Assembly: GCA_032622095.1 (NCBI GenBank)
Contig: CP136068.1
Span: 157,551,465-157,615,464 of the forward strand
Source of the DNA: Siphonodentalium dalli
Taxonomy: Eukaryota > Mollusca > Scaphopoda > Gadilida > Siphonodentaliidae
Direction of reading: 5' to 3'
Length of the DNA stretch: 64,000 nucleotides
Both the position numbers and the translations under genes were made by a program. Below the pieces are notes generated by a model. It was not told the DNA's origin. It worked only from the letters and a program-made list of their open reading frames with translations, and did no database searches. Shown here piece by piece: positions 47,901 to 57,065 of this stretch (positions are counted from its first letter, which is position 1; each line of letters begins with the position of its first letter).

Positions 47901-48644
47901 TTTTAAACAATCATTTCTCCCATCTGTTGTTCTGGAATGGAACAAATTACCTGTGTATGTAATCAATGCAACCTCTATTTCCGATTTCAAAGCCAATTTA
48001 GGGATTATAGATCCAATAATAAAACCACCCTCTTATTTTTATACAGGAAAAAGGAAAATTAATACAATACACTGTAAAATTCGGAATCAGTGTAGTGATC
48101 TCCGTTCGGATATGTTTGATAATCACATATCAGATTCGCCTATATGCCCCTGTAACTTAGACATTGAAGACGCCAATCACTATTTTCATGTTTGCCCTTT
48201 ATTTGTAGATCAGAGAATTGACTTTTACCGAAATTTAAGTATTAATGGCTTTCAATCATTAGAAGCACATCATTTCTTATATGGGGTAAAAGGTATATCA
48301 AATCAAAAGAACACTACTCTTTTCCGCATTACTCAATCTTTTATAGCTAAAACAGAGCGTTTTGAACAAACCCATGTATGGTAAATCTCGCTATTCATCT
48401 TTCAACTCACTGAGTTCTAGCGTTTTCTTCATAACCGAGATTGGAATACAGATGGAAACCCGACATCCGCAGCACACACACTCTGCACTCTTCTTTATAA
48501 ACAGTTTGCTATATCTGCTATGTATTTTTATGTATGTTCCATGATTGTATTAGGAGAGGGGCAAGTTTGTAAGTTTTGTAACTTGTGCCCTGATCCCTAT
48601 GTATATTTTGTTTCTAAATACATTAAAATATGTTTAAAGTAAAG
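44941..48644 (+). mobile_element. Family E non-LTR element (CR1/L2-like), intact ORF
   Basis: The left boundary is not marked; I place it near 44941. The right end (ATTAAAATATGTTTAAAGTAAAG) meets the exact 5' end of D2 at 48645. One long ORF encodes endonuclease, RT and a zinc-binding tail. The 3' UTR is about 260 bp. Because a single undamaged frame spans 3.4 kb, this is the youngest or best conserved element in the window. The upstream ORF1 expected in CR1/L2 elements is absent, so the copy is probably 5'-truncated just ahead of ORF2. Confidence 0.85.
44983..48384 (+). CDS. Family E ORF2: endonuclease-reverse transcriptase, intact (1133 residues)
   Basis: An NPGP motif at residues 64-67 precedes the endonuclease, at the place where some CR1/L2-type LINEs carry a 2A-like peptide. 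The endonuclease (about 77-295) has [19 protein letters not shown], a [11 protein letters not shown] block, LLGDFNSN and ISDHLGV. RT (about 540-850) has [20 protein letters not shown], motif A [17 protein letters not shown] (near 652), motif B [20 protein letters not shown] and motif C MYADDTCL (near 740). The C-terminus (about 1054-1071) carries CXCX8HX4C ([17 protein letters not shown]). All catalytic residues I can check are present, so the protein may be active: it would nick DNA and prime reverse transcription from the nick. The start chosen is the first ATG. Confidence 0.93.
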   Translation: [1133 protein letters not shown]

Positions 48645-48689
48645 TTCCCCGATGACATTCAATAACCAGCGGTTGTGAAAATTCGACAA

Positions 48690-50388
48690 ATGACAATGGG
48701 TGATTCAAGCCGCCAACGGTCACTAGCGATGTGTTTATCGGTGTGGTACGATAGCATTGAGTCACAGCAACACACCCGTAAACAAGAGGACTCTACTAAA
48801 GTAACCGACAATCTACAAGCTGTGTTACTGTTCATTAACTCAACAACGCAAGATGTGTTTACGTCCACAATAATAGAATTTGTTGCTAACCAAGATAAAC
48901 TTTTAGATACTCTCCGCGACAACGTATTCATGCATGCAACAATTGACAATAGCTTTCCATATGACTCTTCCTCATCAATGAAACAACGCGTTGTTCGAAG
49001 TTTAACCGGTGATCATATTATTGACAAAAACAGTCGTAATATGAGAATGGCAGTGGATATATACAAACTAATGAAATTTTTGGTCGATAAGGATGGGGAT
49101 AGCATCAATGACGTTATAAGTAAAGGTGTTAGAAATAAAAGTGTTAGCCGTCCTTCAATATCAAGCATGCCTGTAATCGACGACGACCAGGCAATCTCCA
49201 ATGTGAACGTCAACAGCTCGATTGTGAAAATCCTCCGAGATATATCTCTGATAAAAACGGAAAATGAAAAATTCCATAAAGACTTCTCCGAACGTATTCC
49301 GAAGTTGGATTCAACAATAGCTCAAATGGAAGCCCGATTAGATCAAATTGATGAAAAACTATGTATTGTAAAAGATGTGAACCAACTCAAAAAAGATGTT
49401 GCGAATGTAAATACTAAAATAAAAACAATGGATGAAGACTTAGAAAGTGTGAAATTAACAATGGAAAGAATACAAGATGAAAAATACTCTGGTGTGAAAA
49501 GATTAAAAAGTGAAATTGTCGGCGTCAAATCGGATGTGGGTACCATAGTAAATGGGTTGGAGGAGTTTAGTCGTAAACAAAAAAAGCTTTGAAGGACAAC
49601 TATCAACATTAAAGGATTTAGTAAATAAAAAGCATGTTCAACCAACACACTCCTGCGATAAACTAATGAATGAAACAATTAAAAATAACGTGAATATAAT
49701 GAAAGATGAATTCCGGAACTTCACCACAAGCGTGACTAATAACCTCCAAGTATTTGTGGAATGTGTGAGTGTTTCAATGGACAATGTATCCAAAACTCAA
49801 CGCGACATATCAGACACACTCAATAAAATGATGGATGCATTCCTTGCTTATGATGATACACGTGTCCGCTCTCAGGCCAGTGATGAAGCTTCAGTGGATG
49901 ATTCACATTCCAATGCCCCAAATGATGTATCCTATGAATCCAGAGTTCCATCATATGAAGATAATCGCAGACATAACGCCTCGAACAATACAAGAAGCCC
50001 GCGATATTCGGACAATGAACCTGATGACTATTACTTTAACAAGCAAGATGGCCCGATTAAAACATCACAGGTATTCCTTGGTGGTTTCTCCAACCGAGTG
50101 ACAATTCACGACATCAAGAAACACTTACTGTACGAAAACGTACGTTTCACTGTTATCCGGATGTTAAGAGGAAACACGGCTCGTATCAACATTTGTGACG
50201 ATTATCTGGATAACGTTCTCGCATCAACATTTGTGACGATTATCTGGATAACGTTCTCGCATCTAACTTCTGGCCAAAAGGCGCAATCTGCAGAATGTGG
50301 GTCCACAAAAATCGTGACCAGTCAATGCATGTATGCATATATGATTCTGCTCACTTATTTATGTTGTATTTACATTGCATATACATGA
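48690..50388 (+). pseudogene. Family D ORF1, copy D2
   Basis: One open frame from the ATG at 48690 runs through the helical N-terminal domain and coiled coil to about 49580, where an extra A in a poly(A) stretch shifts the frame. The rest (49582-50388) contains more coiled coil, a Ser/Asp/Asn-rich linker and an RRM-like end (TSQVFLGGFSNRVTIHDIKK ... VIRMLRGN). The reading frame passes cleanly over the TTAA that is interrupted in D1. The 38-bp duplication at 50185-50260 then diverts the C-terminus. D1 lacks the 49580 lesion, and D2 lacks the two D1 frameshifts. Confidence 0.8.
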
Positions 50389-50395
50389 TTCAACA

Positions 50396-51428
50396 ATGCG
50401 TTATACGACTTTGCTGTTGACATTAATATGTCTAATTACAAGTATAAATGTAACAACTAATAGTATCACATTAACAGTAGTTGAATGCAAACGCGTGATG
50501 GAATCTCCTGAATTAAACCTACTCAACTGGAACTGTACAGGTATCACATCTTCAGGTCATTACTTGGCATCATTGCTCAAGAATGGTGCTTATGATATCG
50601 TAGGCTTAAGGGAGCATTGGCTTTATCAATGCGATCTTGATTTCCTCGGTTCGCTTAACAAGGACTATGAGTATCATGCCGTATGCGATTCTCGCCAAAA
50701 TATTCCCAACAAGAGAGGTAGACCTAGTGGTGGTGTTGCCTTGCTATGTCATAAGAAATTATCAAATCGTATATGTCCGCTTGCAATTAATGATGATCGT
50801 ATTTTAGGGATACAAATTAGGATGACGGATGAAAGTTTTATATATCTCCTCCAAGTATATCTACCATCTACAAACTATACCATACAATATTACGAAGAGT
50901 ATGCGAAAACGCTTGGTGACCTATGTGACACCTACAAATCATATGGTAACGTAATCGTAATGGGAGACACAAACGGAAAATTTGACAAATCTGATGAACG
51001 AAATATGATATTCAAGAAAATGGTTAAGCGAATCGAGATGGTATCTGTGAATTATGAATTTTGTGACGATTATCCTCTATCTACATGCATTACTTTCGGT
51101 GATTACTGCCAATTACATGAAGGAACAATTGTCGATCACATTTTTATTCCATCCACATTTATTCCATTTATTCACGAGGTACATGTTTTAGACGATGACG
51201 CCATTAACGTATCTAATCATAGACCTATTGCATTACATTTGAAGTTTCAGCTACGCAGTCAATCTTCATGTACAGCCGAAAGAGAAACAGACAAAACATA
51301 AATTGGCGTAAAGTTAAATCTGAACCAGAAATTCTCGAACTTTACAAACAAAGTCTTGATGTTGAACTAACAGCACACAAAATCATATACACTGATGATT
51401 CAGACATATCTGAAGTTTACCAGTCAAT
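50396..51428 (+). pseudogene. Family D ORF2 start: endonuclease and first part of RT frame, copy D2
   Basis: ATGs are at 50396 and 50498. The endonuclease is complete, with the same motifs as D1 (LLNWNCTG, VIVMGDTNG, SNHRPIAL). Differences include S-to-R in the LSEHWL region (LREHWL), next to a catalytic Glu, and W-to-C near LLCHKKL. The endonuclease frame ends at 51299-51301 and overlaps the -1 RT frame, as in D1. The RT frame is lost at 51428. Confidence 0.85.
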
Positions 51429-51589
51429 AATACATTTGCATTGTAAATTGGCTAAGTACAGAGATGCGTTTTCAGCGGCGCCCGCGCGCTCGCTATTTAG
51501 ATATGCAGGTGCCCGTTTACTCTTTATTCATTGTCGTTTAATCGTCAAAGTTTTGTAATTTTCAGTCGAAATTTACTCAAATTGTCACC
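51429..51589 (+). promoter_or_regulatory. Histone H1 promoter and 5' UTR
   Basis: Short upstream region between the broken end of D2 and the H1 ATG. It contains a GC-rich patch (CAGCGGCGCCCGCGCGCTCG) and CTATTTAGA at 51493-51501, the same TATA-like motif as both H3 promoters, 97 bp before the ATG. I do not see a CCAAT box or the AAACACA H1 box within this stretch; distal elements may have been lost where D2 joins. Confidence 0.75.
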
Positions 51590-52141
51590 ATGTCTGACGC
51601 CGTCGCCGCACCCGCTCCAGTCAAAACTCCAAAGAAGAAGGCAGCAGCCAATCCCAAGAAGCCAGCTCTGCACCCAAAATACAATGTCATGGTCGCCGCC
51701 GCGGTCAAGTCTTTGAAAGAGAGGGGTGGTTCCAGCCGACAGGCTATCCTGCAGTACATCTGTGCCAACTACAAACTTGGAACTGAACAAAAACCAGTAA
51801 ACAACAGACTGAAGGTAGCACTCAGAGCCGGAGTCAAGAATAATTCTTTGAAACAATCGAAGGGAACTGGTGCATCCGGATCCTTCAGATTGGGTGAGGG
51901 CGTCAAAGCCGAGAAACCCAAGGCAAAGAAACCCAAGGCAGCCACACCAAAGAAGGCAAAGAAAGCAAAGAAACCAGCCGGAGAAAAGAAGGCAAAGAAA
52001 GTCACAAAGGCAAAGAAGAGACCAAAGAAGGCCGCTAAATCTCCAGCCAAAAAGGCAGCTAAGCCTAAGGCCGCCGCAAAGCCAAAGAAGGCCAAGACAC
52101 CAAAGAAGGCCGCCAAGAAGCCAGCAGCCAAAAAAGCATAA
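51590..52141 (+). CDS. Histone H1 (linker histone)
   Basis: 183 residues. Residues 1-24 are a short basic tail (MSDAVAAPAPVKTPKKKAAA). Residues 25-103 form the winged-helix globular domain, with HPKYNVMVAAAVKSLKERGG, SSRQAILQYICANYKLG, KVALRAGVKNNSL and GTGASGSFRL. Residues 104-183 are a Lys/Ala/Pro tail with repeated KKPKA and PKKAKK units. H1 binds linker DNA and condenses chromatin. Length and order match mollusc replication-type H1. The start at 51590 follows a TTGTCACC context. No intron. The 3' end is abnormal: family D 3' sequence begins at once after the stop and no histone stem-loop is visible downstream. The gene may therefore need a poly(A) signal or may be impaired. Confidence 0.95.
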   Translation: MSDAVAAPAPVKTPKKKAAANPKKPALHPKYNVMVAAAVKSLKERGGSSRQAILQYICANYKLGTEQKPVNNRLKVALRAGVKNNSLKQSKGTGASGSFRLGEGVKAEKPKAKKPKAATPKKAKKAKKPAGEKKAKKVTKAKKRPKKAAKSPAKKAAKPKAAAKPKKAKTPKKAAKKPAAKKA

Positions 52142-52795
52142 ATATATATATCTTTTATTCCTCCATTTCTGAAGAGTCAATATATAATAAAGCAAAATAC
52201 GTAGAATATAAATAAGGAATTACACAAATATTTCATGCACAAACAATTATGTACAAACACAGAGACACAAGACATTAATATAATTGGACACACACATATA
52301 TAGTGGCCTGAAAACCGTAAACATGCGCATATACACGTACAAGATTACACGATGGAAAATATCAACGCAGTGATGGTTAGAGAAGGAATGAAATATGGGG
52401 AACATTATAATGAACTAATGTCTATTATCCCCGAACATCCAAAGGTACCAGATTTGAGCGGCTTCTCTCACCATAAAATCGACAATCTCCAGGACATCAT
52501 CAGCAATGCCATGGAGAGAATTTGGGATATACCCAATGAACATGAGCATTTGTTTGTCCACCGGGAGATTATCAATGCACATATAACAGTCTACGTGGAA
52601 ATATGAGAGGAAACGATACCATGTGTCATTTCTTGAGTCTACCAGAGAAGAACAGTCGTTAAAAACATGATTCACGGTATCATTATAAATTGCCCCACAT
52701 CTTATGCACACAACGTCCTCAACGAATTTCAACATGCATAGTAATTGCCGGTATAACATATGTATATTGTCATATATAAGCATATACCGCCATAT
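52142..52795 (-). mobile_element. Family D LINE 3' fragment, copy D3, joined to the H1 stop codon
   Basis: On the minus strand it ends in GGAGGAATAAAAG(AT)n, matching the D1 and D4 ends; the AT tail lies directly against the H1 TAA. It is 5'-truncated at about 52795, within the ORF2 region just before the zinc motif. Coding similarity to D1 is at protein level only, so this copy is older than D1/D2. Confidence 0.8.
52415..52783 (-). pseudogene. Family D ORF2 zinc-binding tail fragment (D3)
   Basis: A 122-residue open frame with CIRCGAIYNDTVNHVFNDC, the CX2CX9HX4C motif shared by D1 (CPLC...) and D4 (CSNC...). It also has FHVDCYM and DFMVREAAQIWYLWM blocks matching D1 FHVDVYM and DFFVRKSASLWKAY. 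Only the last part of ORF2 is present, so it is not functional. Confidence 0.8.
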
Positions 52796-52917
52796 ATCAT
52801 TGTTGTTACATTGTACTTAACTTTGTTTCATGTAATCCGTCCATTTGTCTTGTTATTCTGTGTTCATGTACATTTGACCATATATGGTGTAACGTACAAA
52901 TAAACATGATTGATTGG
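52796..52917 (+). mobile_element. LINE/SINE-like 3' tail ending in (TGAT)n
   Basis: AT-rich tail GTACAAATAAACATGATTGATTGG. A 3' end of short tandem repeats after AATAAA-like sequence is common in CR1 and RTE-type elements. The second copy at 63158-63298 has a longer (GATT)n run. Confidence 0.55.
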
Positions 52918-52918
52918 T

Positions 52919-53650
52919 AAGTCATGTGTTTATTCGTGTTGTTTTCCAGCCTGTGTTCGAGAAAATAATCCCATAACGGGCTTATTTTAATGAGCGAAAT
53001 AAGCTCATATTGGAATTATTAAGACTCATTATATATGTATGCTATATTTGAACCTAAAACAAGGATGTTAAAACAGTCCAATGTGGGATTATTTCCATAA
53101 GAAATAAGCCCATATTGGTATTATTTAATCCACCTTTATTCATCGCAACATATATTCTCGTAAAAATAGGTTCATATTGGACCTAAAGATTCACATAGGT
53201 TCATATTGGACTTATTCGATTCTGAAATAAACCCACAGTGAACTACTACCCGCTATTCAGCTAAATGGCATGGGCCACAGTTAAAACAAATTTTAAAGAG
53301 CGTGAGTCTGGTATGTCGTGTCGATGAAAACATTGAGGTTAAATAATGCCAGTATGAGCTTAATTCGCTCATTAAAATAAGCCCGTTATGTGCTTATTTT
53401 TATGAGAACAGGATGAAACATGTCCTCGTGCAAATAGGTTCATATTGGACCTACTTGTAACTATTCACAGGTTTATGTTGGAACTATCTGATTCTGAAAT
53501 AAGTACATACTGAGTCCCTTATTCCGTTGAATGGCGCCAAACACCGTACAAAGAGCGTAGCTTTGGTAAGTTGTGTTTATGAAAAAAAGCAGATTAAATC
53601 ATTCCGATATGGGCTCATTTCGTATGTAAATAGTCCCATATTGTACTGTG
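52919..53650. repeat. Foldback-type satellite with AATAAGCCCATATTGG words
   Basis: Words such as GGGCTTATTTTAATGAGCGAAATAAGC, quoted in part, and GAAATAAGCCCATATTGGxA recur in both orientations (for example 52979-53020, 53098-53130, 53345-53400, 53605-53645). They can pair with each other. Interspersed are TTCATATTGGACCTA and AAAGAGCGTGAGTCTGGTA blocks. The same family fills 58201-60640 and 63299-64000. No coding content. Confidence 0.85.
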
Positions 53651-53868
53651 TTTTAAACAGACTGTTCCCCAAAATTCCGCACATTATCTGCTTATAAATA
53701 ATTTAGTTTAGGTAGATAATCTGATTAGAATGTCATCATTTTCAGTCCATAATGTGCTGAAAATGAGAATATTTTAGTCACATTATCGACTCATAATGGG
53801 GCAATTCAGATTATGTTCGGACAATCACACAACTAAGCCAACCCATAACTTTTCAGATGTACGCTATT
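53651..53868. repeat. CATTATCGACTCATAAT block, first of four
   Basis: CACATTATCTGCTTATAAAT, then TAGATAATCTGATTAGAAT, then GTGCTGAAAATGAGAA and CACATTATCGACTCATAATG. Related blocks lie near 54480-54570, 55480-55640 and 58300-58460. The words have internal dyad symmetry (ATAATGTG/CACATTAT). Confidence 0.7.
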
Positions 53869-54420
53869 TAAAGACATAATACCTTGTATTTTTGTGCGGT
53901 GCCACCCAGCGGGCATCTATAGAAAAGGGACGCGACCATGCAAATTTTCGAAAATCGGGCTGAAGGCGTGCATGATGTGTCAAAATAGCACTTTTCGTTA
54001 CTAAATCGGCTGCGTAGCCAGAACCATGGCGGCCACCCGGGAATCCTTGCATTTTCGTGCGGTGCCACCCAGCGGGCATCTATTGGACAGGGACGCGGCC
54101 ATATAGCCTCTTCCAATTTTTTGAAAATTGGGCTGAAGTCGTGCATGGAGTTAATTTTTTTTACTTTTTGTTACTAAATCAGCTGCGTAGACAGAACCAT
54201 TGCGGCCACTCGGGAATCCTTGTATTTTCGTGCGGTGCCACCCAGTAGACATCTATTGGACAGGGACGAGACCTTATATGCCTTTTCAATTTTTCGAAAA
54301 TTGGGTTGAAGTCGTGCATGGAGCTCCAAATCGCACTTTTCGTTGATAAATCGCCCGCGTAGGCATAACCGTAGCAGACACGTGGCTATCCTTGCGGAAT
54401 CTTCTTGTGCCACCACTATT
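53869..54420. repeat. About 180-bp tandem repeats, forward orientation ('GTGCGGTGCCACCCAGCGGG')
   Basis: Three units start near 53895, 54058 and 54230. Each contains TTCGTGCGGTGCCACCCAG, CATCTATTGGACAGGGACG, AAATTGGGCTGAAGTCGTGC, and TTCGTTACTAAATCGGCTGC. Units in reverse orientation occur at 56300-57065. Confidence 0.85.
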
Positions 54421-56290
54421 ACATCTAAAAATCACAAACTAGGTCACATAAACTTGTCCAAAATAGGACATTTTTCGTTAGTCGATAATGTGCTGAAAAG
54501 GAGACCCTATTAGTCACATTATCGACTCATATAGAGGCGATTCTAAGCAGATTATGTGCGAACAATGACAAGAAATAAGCCAACCCACTACTGTTCAGCT
54601 GTACGCTCATTAACATGTGTTTTCACTGTGGCTCGCGACTTAACACAAAATAATGACTATGACTCCATTATCTGCTTATTTCAGAATCAAATTATCACTT
54701 TATGTACCTAATTGGAATTATAGGTCGAATATGTGCGTATTTGTGCGAGGATATGTTGCTAAATCGCCTGCGTTGGCATAACCATAGCAGCCACTGGGCT
54801 ATCCCTGTGGATTCTTCTTTGGCCACCACTAGTCCATCTAGAAATCACAAACTGGTTCACATATGCCTGTCCAGCTGTTAATAAATTGGGTGTAAGTCGT
54901 GCATCGGATGAAAAAAATGTCATTTTTCGTTGCAAATCGTCTGCTTAGGCATATCCATAGCAGCCACGGGGCTCTCGTTGTGGATTCTTCTTATGCCACC
55001 ACTATTCCATCGAGAGATCACAAACTGGTTCACATACGCCTGTCCAGCTGTTCAAAAATTGGGCGTAAGTCGTGCGTGGGGTCAAAATAATGAAACAAAG
55101 TTCATTTTTCGTTGCTAAATCGCCTGCGTAGGCATAACCATAGCAGTCACGAGACTATCCGTGTGGAATTTTCTTCTGCCACCACCAGTCCATCTAGAAA
55201 TCACAAATCAATTAACATGCTCCCGTCCAGCTGTTCACAAATTGAGCGTAAGTCGTGCGTGGGGTCAAAATAATGAAAAAAAATTCATTTTTCGTTGCTA
55301 AATCGCCTGCGTAGGCATAACCATAGACGCTACGGCGCTATCCTTGTGGATTCTTCTTGTGCCGCTCAAATCCATCTAGAAATCACAAAATATGTCATAT
55401 AAACTTGTCCAGCTGTTCAACAGTTGGGCGTAAATCGTGCGTGGGGTAAAAATATGACATTTTTCGTTGCTTAATCCTGAAAACCAGCACATTATTTGCT
55501 GAGAAGAAACAATGATTTAGGTAGATAATCTGCTTAGAATCGCCTCATTTTGAGTCGACAATGTGCTGAAAATGAGTTCCTATTAGTCAAATTATCGACT
55601 CATATAGAGGCGATTCTAAGTAAATTATGTGCTGACAATGACAAAAATAATAACCAAACATTTCAGGTGTACGCTCATTAGCATGTATTTTCACTGTGGC
55701 ACGCGCCAAGACACGAAATGACGACTATGACTCCATTATCTGCTTATTTCATAACCAAATAATCACTTTAAGTACCTAATTAAAATTTAGGTCGGTTTTG
55801 TGCGTATTCGTGCGAGGATATGTTACTAAATCGCCTGCGTTGGCATAACCATAGCAGCCACGGGGCTACCCTTGTGGATTCTTCTTATACCACAATTAGT
55901 CCATCTATAAATCACAAACTAGTTCACATACGCCTGTCCAGCTGTTCAAAAATTGGGCGTAAGTCGTGCGTGGGGTCAAAATAATGAAAAAAAAGGATAA
56001 TTTTTCGTTGCTAAATCGCCTGCGTAGGCATACACATAGCAGCCACGAGGGTATCCTTGTGGATGCTTCTTATGCCACCACTAGGCCATCTAAAAATCAC
56101 AAACATAGTCACATAAGCCTGTCTAGTTGTTCAAAAATTGGGCGTAAGTCGTGCGTGGGGTCAAAATATTGAAAAAAAATCATTTCTCATTGCTAAATCG
56201 ATCTGCGTAGGCATAACCGTAGCTGCCACGAGTCTATCCTTGTGGAATCTTCTTGTGCCACCAATAGTGCATCGAAACATCACAAACTAG
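54421..56290. repeat. Central array of related 180-190-bp units ('AAATCGCCTGCGTAGGCATAACC')
   Basis: About eight units contain TCGTTGCTAAATCGCCTGCG, CCATAGCAGCCACGGGGCTA, TCCATCTAGAAATCACAAAC, CGCCTGTCCAGCTGTTCAAA and TTGGGCGTAAGTCGTGCGTG. They are relatives of the outer units, since the TCGTGC/TTCGTT/GCTGCG order is shared. CATTATCGACTCATAT blocks divide the array at 54480-54750 and 55480-55800. Confidence 0.85.
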
Positions 56291-57065
56291 GTCCCATAAA
56301 ATGCAAGGAATTCCAGGGTGGCCGCCATGGTTCTGGCTACGCAGCCGATTTAGCAACAAAAAAATGCAATTTTTAGCTCCATGCATGCACGACTTCAGCC
56401 CAATTTTCAAAAACGTGGAAGGGCTATATGGCCGCGTCCCTGTCCTATAGATGCGCGCTGGGTGGCACCGCACAAAAATACAAGGATTCCCGGGTGGTCG
56501 CCATGGTTCTGGCTACGCAGCCTATTTAGTAACAAAAAGTGCGATTTTGAGCTCCATGCACGACTTTAGCCCAATCTTCGAAACATTGGAAGGGGCTATA
56601 TGGTCGCGTCCCTGTCCTATAGATGACAACTGAGTGGCACCGCACGAAAATACAAGGATTCCCGTGTGGCCATCATGACTGTCTACGCAGCCGATTTAGT
56701 AACTAAAAGTGCTATTTTGACACCCCATGCACGACTTCAGCCCGATTTTAGAAAATTTGGAAGGGGCTGCATGGTCGCGTCCCTTTCCTATAGATGCCCG
56801 CTTGGTGGCACCGCACGAAACTACAAGGATTCCCGGGTGGCCACCATGACTCTGGCTACGCAGCCGATTTAGTAACGAAAAGTGCTATATTGACACCCCA
56901 TGCACGACTTCAGCCCGATTTTCGAAAATTTGGAAGGGGCTGCATGGTCGCGTCCCTTTCCTATAGATGCCAGCTGGGTGGCACCGCACGAAAATACAAG
57001 GATTCCCGGGTGGCCACCATGACTCTGGCTACGCATCCGATTTAGTAACGAAAAGTGCAATTTTA
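56291..57065. repeat. About 180-bp tandem repeats, reverse orientation
   Basis: Four to five units inverted relative to 53869-54420. Landmarks are CATGCACGACTTCAGCCC, TCGCGTCCCTxTCCTATAGA, GGGTGGCACCGCAC, TACAAGGATTCCCGGGTGG and GGCTACGCAGCCGATTTAGT. The most similar units are near 56700-57060. With 53869-54420 they make a large inverted-repeat array of about 3.2 kb. Confidence 0.85.

Larger units (their letters stand above)
48645..51428 (+). mobile_element. Family D non-LTR element, copy D2, lacking its 3' half
   Basis: Same 5' end as D1 and about 99% identity. Homology stops abruptly at CAGTCAAT (51428), just inside the RT-bearing frame; the H1 promoter follows. LINEs usually lose 5' sequence during insertion, so a missing 3' half points to a later deletion or recombination that joined D2 to the H1 upstream region. 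D2 lacks the 2174-bp TTAA insertion of D1. Confidence 0.88.

Noticed and set aside
51545..52195. 216-residue Cys/Leu-rich open frame antisense to H1
   Set aside because: Shadow of the Lys/Ala-rich H1 coding sequence on the other strand; the same applies to the 120-residue frame at 51769-52131.
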